Below are positions 40,477 to 51,066 of a stretch of DNA of 64,000 bases, piece by piece. Made by a program: the position numbers and the translations under genes. Each line of letters starts with the position of its first letter. Positions within the stretch are counted from its first letter, which is position 1. The DNA is taken from assembly GCA_013397935.1 (NCBI GenBank), contig VZRN01002233.1:1164805-1228804 (forward strand), read 5' to 3'. The notes below the pieces were generated by a model. That model did not search any database. It had not been told where the DNA came from and was given only the letters and a program-made list of their open reading frames with translations. This stretch comes from Dasyornis broadbenti (taxonomy: Eukaryota; Chordata; Aves; Passeriformes; Dasyornithidae).

Positions 40477-40740
40477 CTGCTCCGACCGCGGCGGTACCAC
40501 CCCACACACTGCGGCTCCGCAGTAAGCAGGGGGCGCTGCCTGCGGCGCGCTCGGTTACACCGCCGCGACCTCAAGTTGCTCAAAGTCCCGCAAGGAAGTT
40601 TCGCAGAGGACTTTACTTCGACGCCGGCGGTGTCCCAGCGGGGAGCGGCAAAGGCGGCCGGCGGAAAAGTCAAGGTGCCCCTCAGGTGCCCCCTAAAGTC
40701 CCGCCTCAGGTGCCCCCAGGGCCCCTCAACCTCTGCCCCG
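40477..40740 (-). other. PRKCZ: Candidate non-coding first exon of PRKCZ
   Basis: A strong minus-strand donor (CGGAGCAG then gtaagagt) ends a candidate exon at 40477, inside the CpG island. It would splice to the acceptor before 39601 and supply the 5'UTR. The upper boundary, taken as about 40740, is a guess, because the transcription start cannot be read. No ATG occurs between the donor and 40740. The donor is seen directly. The exon is inference. Confidence 0.55.
40526..40540 (+). promoter_or_regulatory. CTCF-like core motif
   Basis: GCAGGGGGCGCTGCC matches the central and right part of the CTCF consensus (YAGRKGGCRS). The usual CCA on the left is missing. It lies within the candidate PRKCZ first exon. 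Confidence 0.4.
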
Positions 40741-40763
40741 GCTCAGAACTCCGCGCCCGCGGC

Positions 40764-40774
40764 AACATGGCGGC
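40764..40774 (+). promoter_or_regulatory. YY1-like motif
   Basis: AACATGGCGGC fits the YY1 element, which in CpG-island promoters often sits just after the start of transcripts on the same strand. Here that would be a plus-strand transcript divergent from PRKCZ. Confidence 0.45.
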
Positions 40775-40892
40775 CTGAGGGCGGGTGCCACAGCCAATGG
40801 AGAGCCAATCCCCGCCCGGCTCCCACCCTCCCGCCACCAATCGCAGCGCGGGAACCGTTACCTAGGCAGCCGAAGCGTCGCGGCCAACCACA

Positions 40893-40913
40893 GGGGGCGG
40901 GGGGGTGGCGGGG
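40893..40913 (+). promoter_or_regulatory. G-quadruplex-type motif in the promoter
   Basis: Runs of five, seven and four G separated by C and TGGC supply four G-tracts with short loops on the plus strand. A core resembling part of the CTCF motif overlaps its left edge. Confidence 0.4.
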
Positions 40914-40983
40914 AACACCTGCAGCCAATGGGAGCGCGGCGCTGTAGGGTGGGGCGGCTGAGGGAGCGGGGCAGAGCGGACAG

Positions 40984-41445
40984 GTATGAGTGGACAGTGC
41001 TGAGGGAACTAGCGTGAGGGGACAGTGCTGAGGGGACAGGTGTGCGGGGACAGGGGACAGGTGGAAGGGAGTATAGGTGTGAGGGGACTGGTGCGAGGGA
41101 TAGAGGAGGGTTCTCAGCGGGAAGGGTACCGGTGTGGCGGGCTAGAGGACGTGTAAGGGAGGACTGGTGTGAGGGGTAGAGGTCAGTGCTCAGGGGAGAG
41201 GTGTGAGGAGAGACTAGTGTGAGGGGACAGGGGACAGGTGCTGAGGGGACAAGTGTGAAGGGACAGAGGACAGTGCTGAGATGACAGGAAACAGGTGCTG
41301 AGGGGACAGGTGGGGGAGGACCAGTGTGGGGGACAGGGTAGAGGTCTTCAGGAGACAGGGGACAGATGTGAGGGGACAGTGTCGGGGCAGGGGGGGGAAT
41401 GTTCTGAGGGGAGAGGGGCTGAGGGGACAGAGCACAGGTGCTGAA
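40984..41445. repeat. G-rich minisatellite, degenerate units of about 14-16 bases
   Basis: Imperfect tandem copies of a unit like GTGCTGAGGGGACAG fill about 460 bases just outside the CpG island, varying as GTGTGAGGGGACAG and similar. The low-complexity periodicity opens reading frames on both strands, notably a proline- and serine-rich one of 204 codons on the minus strand, which is an artefact. The strong strand bias (G on plus) is notable. Confidence 0.85.
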
Positions 41446-43055
41446 GGGTCTGTGTGCTCTGTCTGCCTCCATGCATCTGCCAGAGCTGCTTCCCAGGAAA
41501 TCTCAGCAGAAAGCCCCAGCAGTGATATCCCATGAGTGTCCATCCAGTATCCAGCCCGGGGAGGGGCTCCTCAAAGTGGCTAAAGCAGGAAAATCACAGC
41601 TGAGATAATAAAGAAGGAATAATATTAGACTGGCCAGACCAGAGAGAAAAACAATATATTAGTGGTAGAGCAACCAGAGTTTCACAAGACTCAGTCTGTG
41701 ACATGGTTAATGCCCTTCACTCTGTAAAGCTGAGTTTGGATGTTTTTCCCTACTGATACTTTGATCTTTTTCTTTCAACCTGTGATTCCTCTGTGACTGA
41801 ATCAGGATCTCCTGTTTTCCTCACTGAAAGCTGGAATGGTGAACTCAGACAGTCCTCTAGTGGAAATGCTGCTCATCCTGCCCAAACAGCTGGTTTCCTT
41901 GTGCATTGTAAAACTTTTCCGAACAACAAGCTATCCAAGCAAAAGAGTTGCTTTGGGGCTTTTTTGGATGTTTTTATATCCACCTTTGGGCAACATAACC
42001 CAAAAAGTTTAAAAATAAGCCAAAGCAAGGAGACACAACTGTTTTTGGGTTTTGGGTTTTTTTTTTTTTTTTTTGCTATCTGGAGGTGAGTGGTCGTGAT
42101 TTGTGCTTTAAAATGGAAAAAGAAATCAGTCCTTAGTCTCCTGCTATTCCATGCGTACACCTAGATCAAGTCCTTTTTAGGCACATTTAGCACTTTGTCA
42201 GAATGTTTGTGGGGCGTTTGGGGTCTGTGTGTTGGAGAGTTTGCAGCAGTGTCACTCTGAGGCTTCTTTTGGTATTTCTACAATCTTCCAAAATACAAAT
42301 AAATAATAGTTAGCACTAGTTTAGCGGTAAAATGGGAAAATGTATGGCTATCAGTCAAGATATTTTCTCTGACACTAAGGAAATGCACCAAATGGCTTCA
42401 TTTATCAGTCTTCAATCTGAATTATTTGTGTGTCCACTGCTAATTTTATCTTAGTGGGACCTGCCAATCTGGTTTCAAAGTGGGCCCTTAAATCTTCATG
42501 TGTTCCAAATTTCTCTGCTTAAAATGGAGAACATTATGTAAGATAGGTCTACAAACATAATTCTTTCAGGTCAAGGTAGACTTAGATGTCATGTCAATTA
42601 AACGATTCAGCTCCTTGAGCTGTTGGATTGGGAGATAAAAGGTTCTTCAGAACTGTGATCTGAAGTTTTGTGTGGTTTATTGCTGTTATTTTCTTCTAGC
42701 ACAACTTACCAAGGAGAAAAGCTCAGGCACATTTTCAGTGCTTGATGAAAAAAATCTCAACCATAATATTTTCACACCGCAGAGATATTTTGTAGTTGCT
42801 CACTTAGTATCCATGCTGTTGTTTTAGAAGTCTTGTTTTGGGTTGGTTTGTATTTTCTTATGCTGCAAGACTGTTTAAACAGTTGAATTTATCAATAGAT
42901 GCTTCCCACTTCTGGGCAGACGGCATGTTTTGGAGAGGACATTGGCTTTGCTCTGTGCATTAACTGACAAGGTTGTAACTGGTTTGAAACACAAGAAGTT
43001 GTAAATCTTGAGTGTATTCCTGATCTTTTTTTTTTTTTTCTCTTTATTTTTCCAG
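41446..43055. other. Intergenic stretch, no gene recognised
   Basis: AT-rich sequence with a T homopolymer of 18 at 42057-42074. The open frames across it are short and resemble no known protein. Confidence 0.5.
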
Positions 43056-43165
43056 GTGGCAAGTGTTGCACTTTTGTCTTCTACCGAGCCATCCTCACCT
43101 TATTGAAAAGTTGTAATATTTCTGTCTACCATATCTAGATTTGAAGAGCTGACAGGCTCCTACAG
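43056..43165 (+). other. Candidate plus-strand exon, possibly non-coding RNA
   Basis: A long T-rich tract ending TTTTTCCAG and a donor CAG-gtaatt bound 110 bases with stops in all three frames. A plus-strand donor-like site (GGACAG-gtatga) at 40983/40984 in the CpG island could be its first-exon partner. The splice signals are seen directly. Transcription is inference. Confidence 0.35.
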
Positions 43166-46100
43166 GTAATTTATTTCAATTTTATTCCGGGTGTAAATGA
43201 GATATCTAAAATTTTAGTTCTTTTAAAAATCATTATTAGAATATTGCATATTAGATCTTTTACTCTGAAGAGCAGTGGTCTGAAATGATCTGTTTGAAAA
43301 AGAGAAAGCTTTTAAAAAGGGGTTTTTTTCCCTCAAATATTTCATTTCTGAAATTCTACATTCAACGTCAGCATCCTGCCATGCCACAGATGAATTGTAG
43401 CAGTGCAGACATGATTTATTAAAGAATCTAATGATGGTGGTTCAACTGCTGCAGCCTGGGAGTCTGATGTTACCTCCTTCTTGAATTGTCTTTTTGACTA
43501 GAAGTTATGTACATCCAAAGTGCCACTTTCTGAACATTCCCCATTATTTTCTGGCACCCTTGCCTCTCTCTGGCAGTAACTTTGAAGCTCCGTTCCTTTC
43601 AGATTGTACATCCCCACGTTTCCAGCAGATGGCAAGAGATTCCCAGGCAACTCTCTGGGAAACACGGTTTCAGGGACGATGCTTACAAGTCCTACGTCTT
43701 TGTTTCAGTGCTTCAGGCTGCTAAGAACTGTCCTTTAAAAATCAGTTTAAAGGGAAAAAATGTTTGGGTTAATGATTGCATTAATCTAAAGTACGGCTTG
43801 AGCCATCAGACACAAAGTTCTTGTCTGGTTCTGACAAAGTTCACCAAAACCTTGTTCTCTCCCTCCCAAATGCTCCAATGAAAATATCATTATGGCAGCT
43901 ACTTCTTAAATAGAATTGTTGAAAAAAAGGGGCAATCAGCAGTAATTTCACCTCAGTAGAAGACAGGTATCCTGTTAGTGCTTGAATTAATGACCCAAAA
44001 TCTTCAGCTATATTAAGACCTTTCAAGTTTCCAAGGTTTTAAAGATTTAGTAGGGATTCAAATGATGATTTCAGACTGAACAAAACAACAAAGAAATTGA
44101 GAGAGACAGCTCATATCTACAAATACATGTGAAATGTGAGTAACCAGTTCTGTATCACTTTAGAATAAAAATGCCTCCCCATAGAATGTCTCTTTAGCAG
44201 ATCAAACCAGCAGCATGTGCAGGCTGCTCTCCAGCCTACTTACTCTTTTCTTTTGCCAAGGAAGAGACTAGATATTGTTTCTATTGAAATAACTGGCAGT
44301 GAAATCGTTGGGTGCAGTGGGAACGAATTTGGGCCAGATGCCACAAAGTTTGGATAAAAATAATAAGGCAAAGCATTAATATATTTTAACATAAACTGGA
44401 GTAAAGCAGATATTCTACATAATATCAAAAATCACCATGGTAATTCTTTGTAGATTTTCTTGCTGGCTTGAATATTAGTGTTTTTCTAGCCTGTGTTAAA
44501 ATAGACAAATGAATAATGTTTCAAGACTATTTTAAGCCAACACCTCCCTTACTTGTCTGTCTTATGTAAGATAGAAGCAACCAGAAGCTGACTCTGTTGT
44601 TGACACCTCATTAGCCAGGAGGAGAAAGAATTCTATGGGTAGCCCAAACTACATATCTTTACAAGCAACTAAAACCAAACCTCTGTGCTTCTGTATTTAC
44701 TTTTTCAGGATATTTAAACAACCTGTTCAATTTTATAATATTGTATGCGCTGTAATTGATAAAGAAAATATAGAACTCTTTTGTCCTTTATATATATGCA
44801 CATAGAAGATTATATATTTAAAAGTTTCACCCAGAAAGATGAGGGTAGGATAATCTTAAATATATCTGTAAAAAGTGTAGTTAGCTTAAGATGTACAAAA
44901 ATAGTTCTTTTGTATTTGTCTAAAGCTGGAAGAAATGTAGCAATAACGGAAGAACTGCCTGGATGGAGCATTATACCAGATGTTTTACAGATTACTCTGT
45001 ATTTCATCACTCAGTCTTTATTTAATCTTAAGGCTATAGTAATTGTAATACTAGAATAGCTCAGTGGCCTATATATTGTTTTGCTGCTTCCAGCTCTGCC
45101 TGTTCCAATTGGCCAAAGCTGGCCAATTATTTATTACTGTGGAAAGAAAAATTGGTAACCCCATGAATGAAATTGAGTTTTGTAATATTTGTGCTGCTCT
45201 CATTGAGATTACTTACCCAATATGCAACTAATGCAAGCTGTATTGGTTAGTAACTTATGTTAGCCAGTAACTATGTTAAAGGTGTTTGGGCCAAAATTAG
45301 GAGGAAGAGTCTCTTTAAGAGTGTGGAGAATTTGAGGCATGACTTAAACTGTCTTTTTCTCTCTATTGCGTATATGGGGTAAGAGAGTGAAAGGGGGAGA
45401 AAGAGTGTGTTTGTGTGGGAGTGTGTTTGTGTGGGAGTGTGCTGGTTAATTATCACAGGGTTCAATTTCTTGTCTTTTATGTAATAATCATTGGAAGGTG
45501 CAAAGATTGGTAAACTGAGACTCTCAGTCTCCGTGGTTTTCGTACCTGGGTGATAAGATTATACTAGTTTTGCCCAATATATTCTTGTGCCAAAGAGAAA
45601 TAAAATCTCCTTTTCCAAGTGGGGAAAAAAAAGGGAAAGAGAACTGAGGATCGAGTGAAATAGAAGTATTGCAAGAGTTAAAGGAAGGGATGAGTTTCCA
45701 GAGGTTTCCAGTGTCTCAGAAATGAGGGATATTTGGATTTATTTTTTTGGACCAATCTTTTCATGGAACAGTGAACTCCCAATAACATCTGATTAGCTCT
45801 GTTGGTGCTATATTTTCTGACAGTCTGGGCTTGACTGTCTTCTCAGATTTGTTTTTACTGTGCAGGACTTAGTAAAAGGAATAGCTGTGGCACAAAGCCG
45901 GTATAAGGAGAGAGCAGATCTCTGATGCATTATGTAATGAGGAGCTTAGATCTTCAAATTAATTCCATTTAAGACACAGTGCCTTTGTCATCTATCTACC
46001 AAATCCATCCAACAACACATTCGTTGCCAAATTTTTATTCAGTTTTCATTGGGGACAATCAGCTGTCTATGTTTGTAACATATATTGCACACAATGTTAT

Positions 46101-49100
46101 TTTAATATCAAGCAGGTTTTCAACCATGGCAAGTGGTTTAAGCTGCTGTAATAAACAGGGCAGGAGGGAGTTGCTTCACATTTTTTTTTAAACAAAAATA
46201 TTCTCAGTAACTTTCAATAAGCTTTTTGTCATCAGTTCTGCTTCAGAGACAAATATACAGGGTGCTGTTTTCCTCCTAACGAGAAGTGCTTTTCCAGGGT
46301 AATGACTGGGAGTATTTAAAATTAGAGCAATCGTATTAAGTGTTTTGTTGTCCCAACAGCAGAAGCCTCATTGAGCTAAATTGGTTTCGCTACATTATCT
46401 ATTGGATTAGCAAACCAGTTAGGAACTGATGTGAGAGCTTTTACTTTAACTGGGATAAATGCTTTCATTTTTGCCCAGAAACAGGACAGACATTTCTGGT
46501 TTTTAACATCTTCGTAGTACTGTCATTATTAATGCCAGCATTACTTTCAAACAAATGCAGTATCTTGCTCTTCTTCATCTTCCATCTTGTGCTTTCTGAT
46601 TCTTTTCAACCTCGTGAGGCAGCAATAGCTATTTTTTAACATCAGTACAGCATTCTGCAGAAGTGTCCCCCAGAAAGCTCTCATAAACACACAATGGCAC
46701 TTCCTCTTCTGTTGTCAAGGCCAAAGGAGAGTTTTACAAACCCTTGGGCACGGAAAAGGCAGGATGTCATTATGGGATGAAATCTCTAGGGTCATTCTGA
46801 TTTTCCTTCTAATGCATTTCATCTTCCAGTTCAATAGTTGGAATGCCTATTTTGTCCGTTTATAGAAGCTCCAATTTCTGTGTATCCACATTTTATTAAC
46901 ACTTCACATTTAGAATGATTACATTAACACATATCCCACTCTTTTTCTCACAGACACGCCAGTCCATAGAGCAGTACTATAAATTGCTGAAAGGAACACA
47001 AATGCTTTCAGGTGCAGCACAGAAAAAGTGCCTTCTCATCTGTCACATACTTTTTTTATGGCACTAGTACAACAAAGTCAGCATTCAACTGTCATCAAAT
47101 CTAGCTTATTTCACTTTATTAGGGGCATCATGAAATTAGAGTTGAATAGGGAATTGTCTTTAGATGTTAATAGGTCTAAAGTAGTAATATCTGGGGATTT
47201 TTAAATATGATGATTTCAAAAGAGAAAAGAAGTCAAGCACTTGCAAAAGTATGGAAGATTCAAATTTATGCAAAACTCCAATCAATTCACCATACTCATG
47301 TACTGAAATGTCTCCTTGAAATTTTGAATGGCATCTGCATTTTCTGTATCTGGCTCTGGAAACCAATTTAATCTCCCTCTTGTTGATGGAGGTGTTTTGT
47401 CTTGTCCTACTCATGCAAGTGCAGCAACAGCAGCCAAATCTCCTGTTCTTCCCTCTGCTCGCCTTATTGCTGGGATGAGCACATTGCCATATGTGTGCTC
47501 ACAGGGCACTGTTCTGACTCCCTGCAACCTTCTGAGATATTTTTTCCCCTTTATTTGTTCTTCTGTCTACATCACTGTAGGTAGTCTGGCATTCTGGCTT
47601 TGGGGTTTTTTGAGGAGATTGCTGCCACCTTTTACTTTGATCAGCCACGCTGAGCTATGCACCTTGAAGATCTGCAGTCAAACTACAGAAAAAAAACACT
47701 GAATAAATCTTCTGGAGCAGTCAGTAGGACATGCAACCTGTGACTCTCTCCCAGATGGAGAAGCAACTAATTTTGTCCAATAACCCCATGTGATCAGTCA
47801 GTTGGCTGCAGTGTAAGGAGTTATGTCAGGTTCACAATTACAAACTATTACTGCAGAAGTAATTAGATTAGACATTGCCTTTATAATATCTGCAGCCACC
47901 TTCTTGCTCATTACTCTCAATAACCAGCCACTGCACACTACAGGGACTAGGGCAGTGCTTCCTCTCTGCTCTTTAATATCTTTAATTCCAAAATCATGGA
48001 CTATTTTCTTATTATTTGTACTCCTCAGGAGCTTACTGTGAATATTCCTTCAGCTGGATATAGCTAATAATTTCACTCTTAGCAGAAGATACTGACATTG
48101 ACAGGCTATGTAATAAACTAATAGCTGGAGAAAACAGTGGGATACAGAAAGGCTACATTCTGCTTTCACAGCACAAGTTAATCTATTGATTTTAAACTAA
48201 AGATTATTTCTGATTTTTGGAAGTGTAACAGAGAAGGCAGTGGCACTGTGGTCTTTCTCAAGGGTGTAGTATTTCTGTGGTGATGGATCATGGAAAAAGC
48301 AATAGCTTAGTAAGGAAAAGACATTGTAAAGTCATGCTTCTGCTGCTTTTATTCCACTCTGCATTAAATCATTATATAGAACAGTAGGAATGATTCAGAA
48401 GAAGGCAGGAGAGGTTGAATTTCCTTGGAGAGAAAGTGATTATGACCAAAAATGCACTTAGAAAAAAAAAGTAGTGTATTTCTGTAAGGTAGCATCTCAT
48501 CAACATCAGGAACAAACAGTAAGAAAAATAAATTAGAAAGAGGAGAAGAAGATAAAAAAAAGAAGCCTGATTGCCTGAATATATTGTAGGAGGTGCAGAT
48601 TTTCATTAGCTTTCTGGATAAGGTGAAATTTGAGCGATACTTTACTTTAATTCATGATGTGAGTTTCAGAAACTATGGTAAATAGTACCATGAAAGTACC
48701 AGTTGGAGGCACTTACCTATTTGGAAGATAAGAGTTTCTGCCTCTCCTGAAGGGTTTTTCTTCTGAAAAACTCAGATATAGGAAAGAAATCATCATGGCA
48801 ACTTTTCAGATGATGCAGTGAAAGGTCTTAACTAAGTTTCCCCAGCAGGTCAGTGGTGAGATGTTGGAGCAGAATCCAGGTATCTCAGTCCAGGGTTAGA
48901 TTGGTGAGGACTTTGTGGAAAAATTACAACTCAGTGTCAGCTGGGGTTTTCCAGCACACTGTTGGCTCCATGATAACAGAAACTAAAGATTGAGGGGAAC
49001 CTAATCCTGACTTAGAGTGGAGCATATTTTCCATTACAGTCCAGATATTTTTTTTTTTTCTTCAAAGCATTCTCTTACTTCACTGATACTGAACAAATCT

Positions 49101-50150
49101 TAGATTCTAAGTTATAAATCAGTGTTAAAATGTTTTATCTTTCAGTGCTGGCCATATGAAATCAAACCATAAATCACAGCTGAGTTAAGGCAGGAGGAAT
49201 GTGTGTATGCTCCAACAGGATCAAATCCTTCTTTCACCCTTATTGCAATTGCTGCACATTCCATACCCCCACCTTAAATGTCAGCAAAGCTCTTCTCTCA
49301 CCTACAGCTTCTGGCTTAGTCCCTCTCCATACTCCTTTCCATTGCAGTTTTCAGCCTCTTGCTTTGCTTCCTTCTTTCCATCTCTCTCATTTCACCTTTT
49401 CTTTTGTGTCAGTCTATTTTTAAAACAACCTCTCACTTTCCAGGCAACAATATCCTCAAAATAAATTTCCCTTTTCTAGTGTCTTACATTGGCTTCCTAC
49501 ACTAACTATATTTCAGTTGTTTTAATCCACATTCCAATATATTTACTGTGGACATTTTAAAGAATAATTGTGAGACTAATTTGTTGTGAGTGCTGTGTTC
49601 ACTTGCTGAGTTCACTGAGATTATTTACAGAACTAAGTGTTATTTTGCATGAGTTGGGTGAGAGATCTAGTCCTGAATTAAGCAGTGTATATGAGGACCC
49701 ATAAATTTCACTGTTGAATAATGGAAGTGAAGAGGCCTAAGAGATTAGGTCAGCCTCTGAATAAAACCAGCAAAAATATCAAAAGCAATGGAATAACTTA
49801 AAGATAGTTATGAATTTTTTTTTTTTTTTACTTCCCTCAGCTATTTAGGGACAGATTAAAAAAGGATATTTTCAGAGGCACACATGGTAGGATCTCACTG
49901 AAAATTAACAGGACAAATTCTAAAGTCTTTCCTGCAAATGGAGTCTGACTTCATTACCAAGCACCATGCAAATTTTTCCCAATCCAACACAGGAGGCCTG
50001 AGATTTTCCTGTGGTTTTAAATCACTTTTATCTATTTTGGTGCCTATTAAACTAATAAACATTTCTGTGTTCAAGTGTTTAAACTTTCATTAGCTTAGAT
50101 CTGAAATGTAATACAGTCATTATTAACAATTCAGTAGAATTTTATGTAGT
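43166..50150. other. Intergenic stretch between GABRD and PRKCZ, no gene recognised
   Basis: About 7 kb of AT-rich DNA. It contains a 16-base tandem repeat (45403-45441), a 9-base-arm palindrome of TTGGCCA type (45107-45128) and T-runs near 49050 and 49810. The longest open frame, 124 codons at 47328-47702, has no recognisable domain. No interspersed repeat family could be assigned. Confidence 0.5.
45403..45441. repeat. 16-base tandem repeat, about 2.4 copies
   Basis: The unit GAGTGTGTTTGTGTGG is repeated exactly twice, followed by a partial third copy. Confidence 0.85.
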
Positions 50151-50154
50151 ATAT

Positions 50155-50160
50155 TTTATT
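50155..50160 (-). terminator. GABRD: Candidate GABRD poly(A) signal
   Basis: This is the first minus-strand AATAAA after the GABRD stop, giving a 3'UTR of about 600-630 bases. The downstream GT-rich element is weak, so a longer 3'UTR is possible. Confidence 0.4.
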
Positions 50161-50766
50161 TCATGCTGTGACTAAGAGCATTAAAATTTTTCAATACTTT
50201 ATCCAAGACAAATAATATTTTAAGAAAAACCTCCACTCCCCTCTATTCCCTTTTACTTTGTTCATGCGATTTTTCTGTTGAAAAACTCCAACTTTAGCAC
50301 TACTGTTAAACCTAGACAAGCCCACAGAAGGCCAGATGCAGAAAACCACTTGTGCAGAAGTGAGGAATTAGCTCTTTCATTACAAAAAAAGGAAATTATC
50401 TGAGTGTGAAAAGCCAAATCTTCATTACTGATCAACCCTTGAAGTGGAGGAAAACCATGGTCATTTAAGATTTAAACTTTTGCTACAAATATGTACATAT
50501 GAAAAGTTGTATCATGGTGTTACAGGAAAGAAAGAGCTGGAATTGTTTGGCAGAGTGCAGTCTTACTGTATCAAATTATGTCACAATAAATTGCTGCTTT
50601 TAGAAAGAATTCATAGCAGGACTTTCTTGACTTCAGAAGTGTCTTGAGCTCGTTGGAAAATATTTTGAGAAGAGATGCCTTAATTCAGTTTCAGTGAGAG
50701 CTTTTTAGCCTGTGGATATTGTTCCATTTGTAGGTCTTCGGATGAATTTCCATTTTTTGGTTGTCT
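50161..50766 (-). other. GABRD: Presumed GABRD 3'UTR
   Basis: The sequence lies between the TAA and the first AATAAA. It has no coding potential and shows no other feature. Confidence 0.45.
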
Positions 50767-51066
50767 TTACATTGTGTATGCAACCCAGTATATAACATTG
50801 ACTGCTGCAAAGGCTGCTGGGAACACGGCTCTGGCGTAAATGTCAATGGTGTCAGCATCAATGGGCTTAAAGAGTGACTTCAGGCCAGTCTTTTTGTCCA
50901 GTTTCATTCCCTGCTGCTGTTTTGTCTCTCCAGTTTCTATTTCTATTGTGCCATATGATCCAGGCAGGCTTCTGGGAATTCGGTGCTGCCTGTTGGAAAT
51001 GGCAAGTTCCTGGTTCACACCAGCTATGGAGAGGGAAAACAGAACAATGGCGTTCTTCACGTTGAT
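50767..51066 (-). CDS. GABRD: GABRD coding exon 9 (cytoplasmic loop, segment 4, stop)
   Basis: Ninety-nine codons and TAA. NAIVLFSLSIAGVNQELAIS opens the long cytoplasmic loop, ETGETK matches human, and IDADTIDIYARAVFPAAFAA through YWVAYTM is the last membrane segment and C-terminus. The acceptor is tttgcag. The loop differs from human mainly in the Gln- and Lys-rich stretch. Confidence 0.97.
   Translation of the reverse strand: MNVKNAIVLFSLSIAGVNQELAISNRQHRIPRSLPGSYGTIEIETGETKQQQGMKLDKKTGLKSLFKPIDADTIDIYARAVFPAAFAAVNVIYWVAYTM

Larger units (their letters stand above)
40240..40983. promoter_or_regulatory. CpG island with candidate bidirectional promoter
   Basis: A sharp GC- and CpG-rich block inside AT-rich surroundings, lying 5' of PRKCZ. 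It holds four CCAAT pentamers on the plus strand (40794, 40805, 40837, 40925), GC-box-like runs, a YY1-like ATGGCGGC and a CTCF-like core. No TATA box is visible near either candidate start. The features suit the PRKCZ promoter and possibly divergent plus-strand transcription. Start sites cannot be placed from sequence alone. Confidence 0.75.

Noticed and set aside
40858..41472. 204-codon minus-strand open frame rich in Pro, Ser and His
   Set aside because: It reads the minisatellite and CpG-island flank. The repetitive protein mirrors the DNA repeat, other frames are equally open, and no splice or family support exists.
42057..42074. Poly(T) run as the tail of a minus-strand retrocopy
   Set aside because: No gene-like sequence, target-site duplication or element body was recognised next to it, so it is left as a homopolymer.
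47328..47702. 124-codon plus-strand open frame in the intergenic region
   Set aside because: No recognised domain, no obvious conserved composition, no supporting splice or poly(A) context. The length is within chance for 64 kb.
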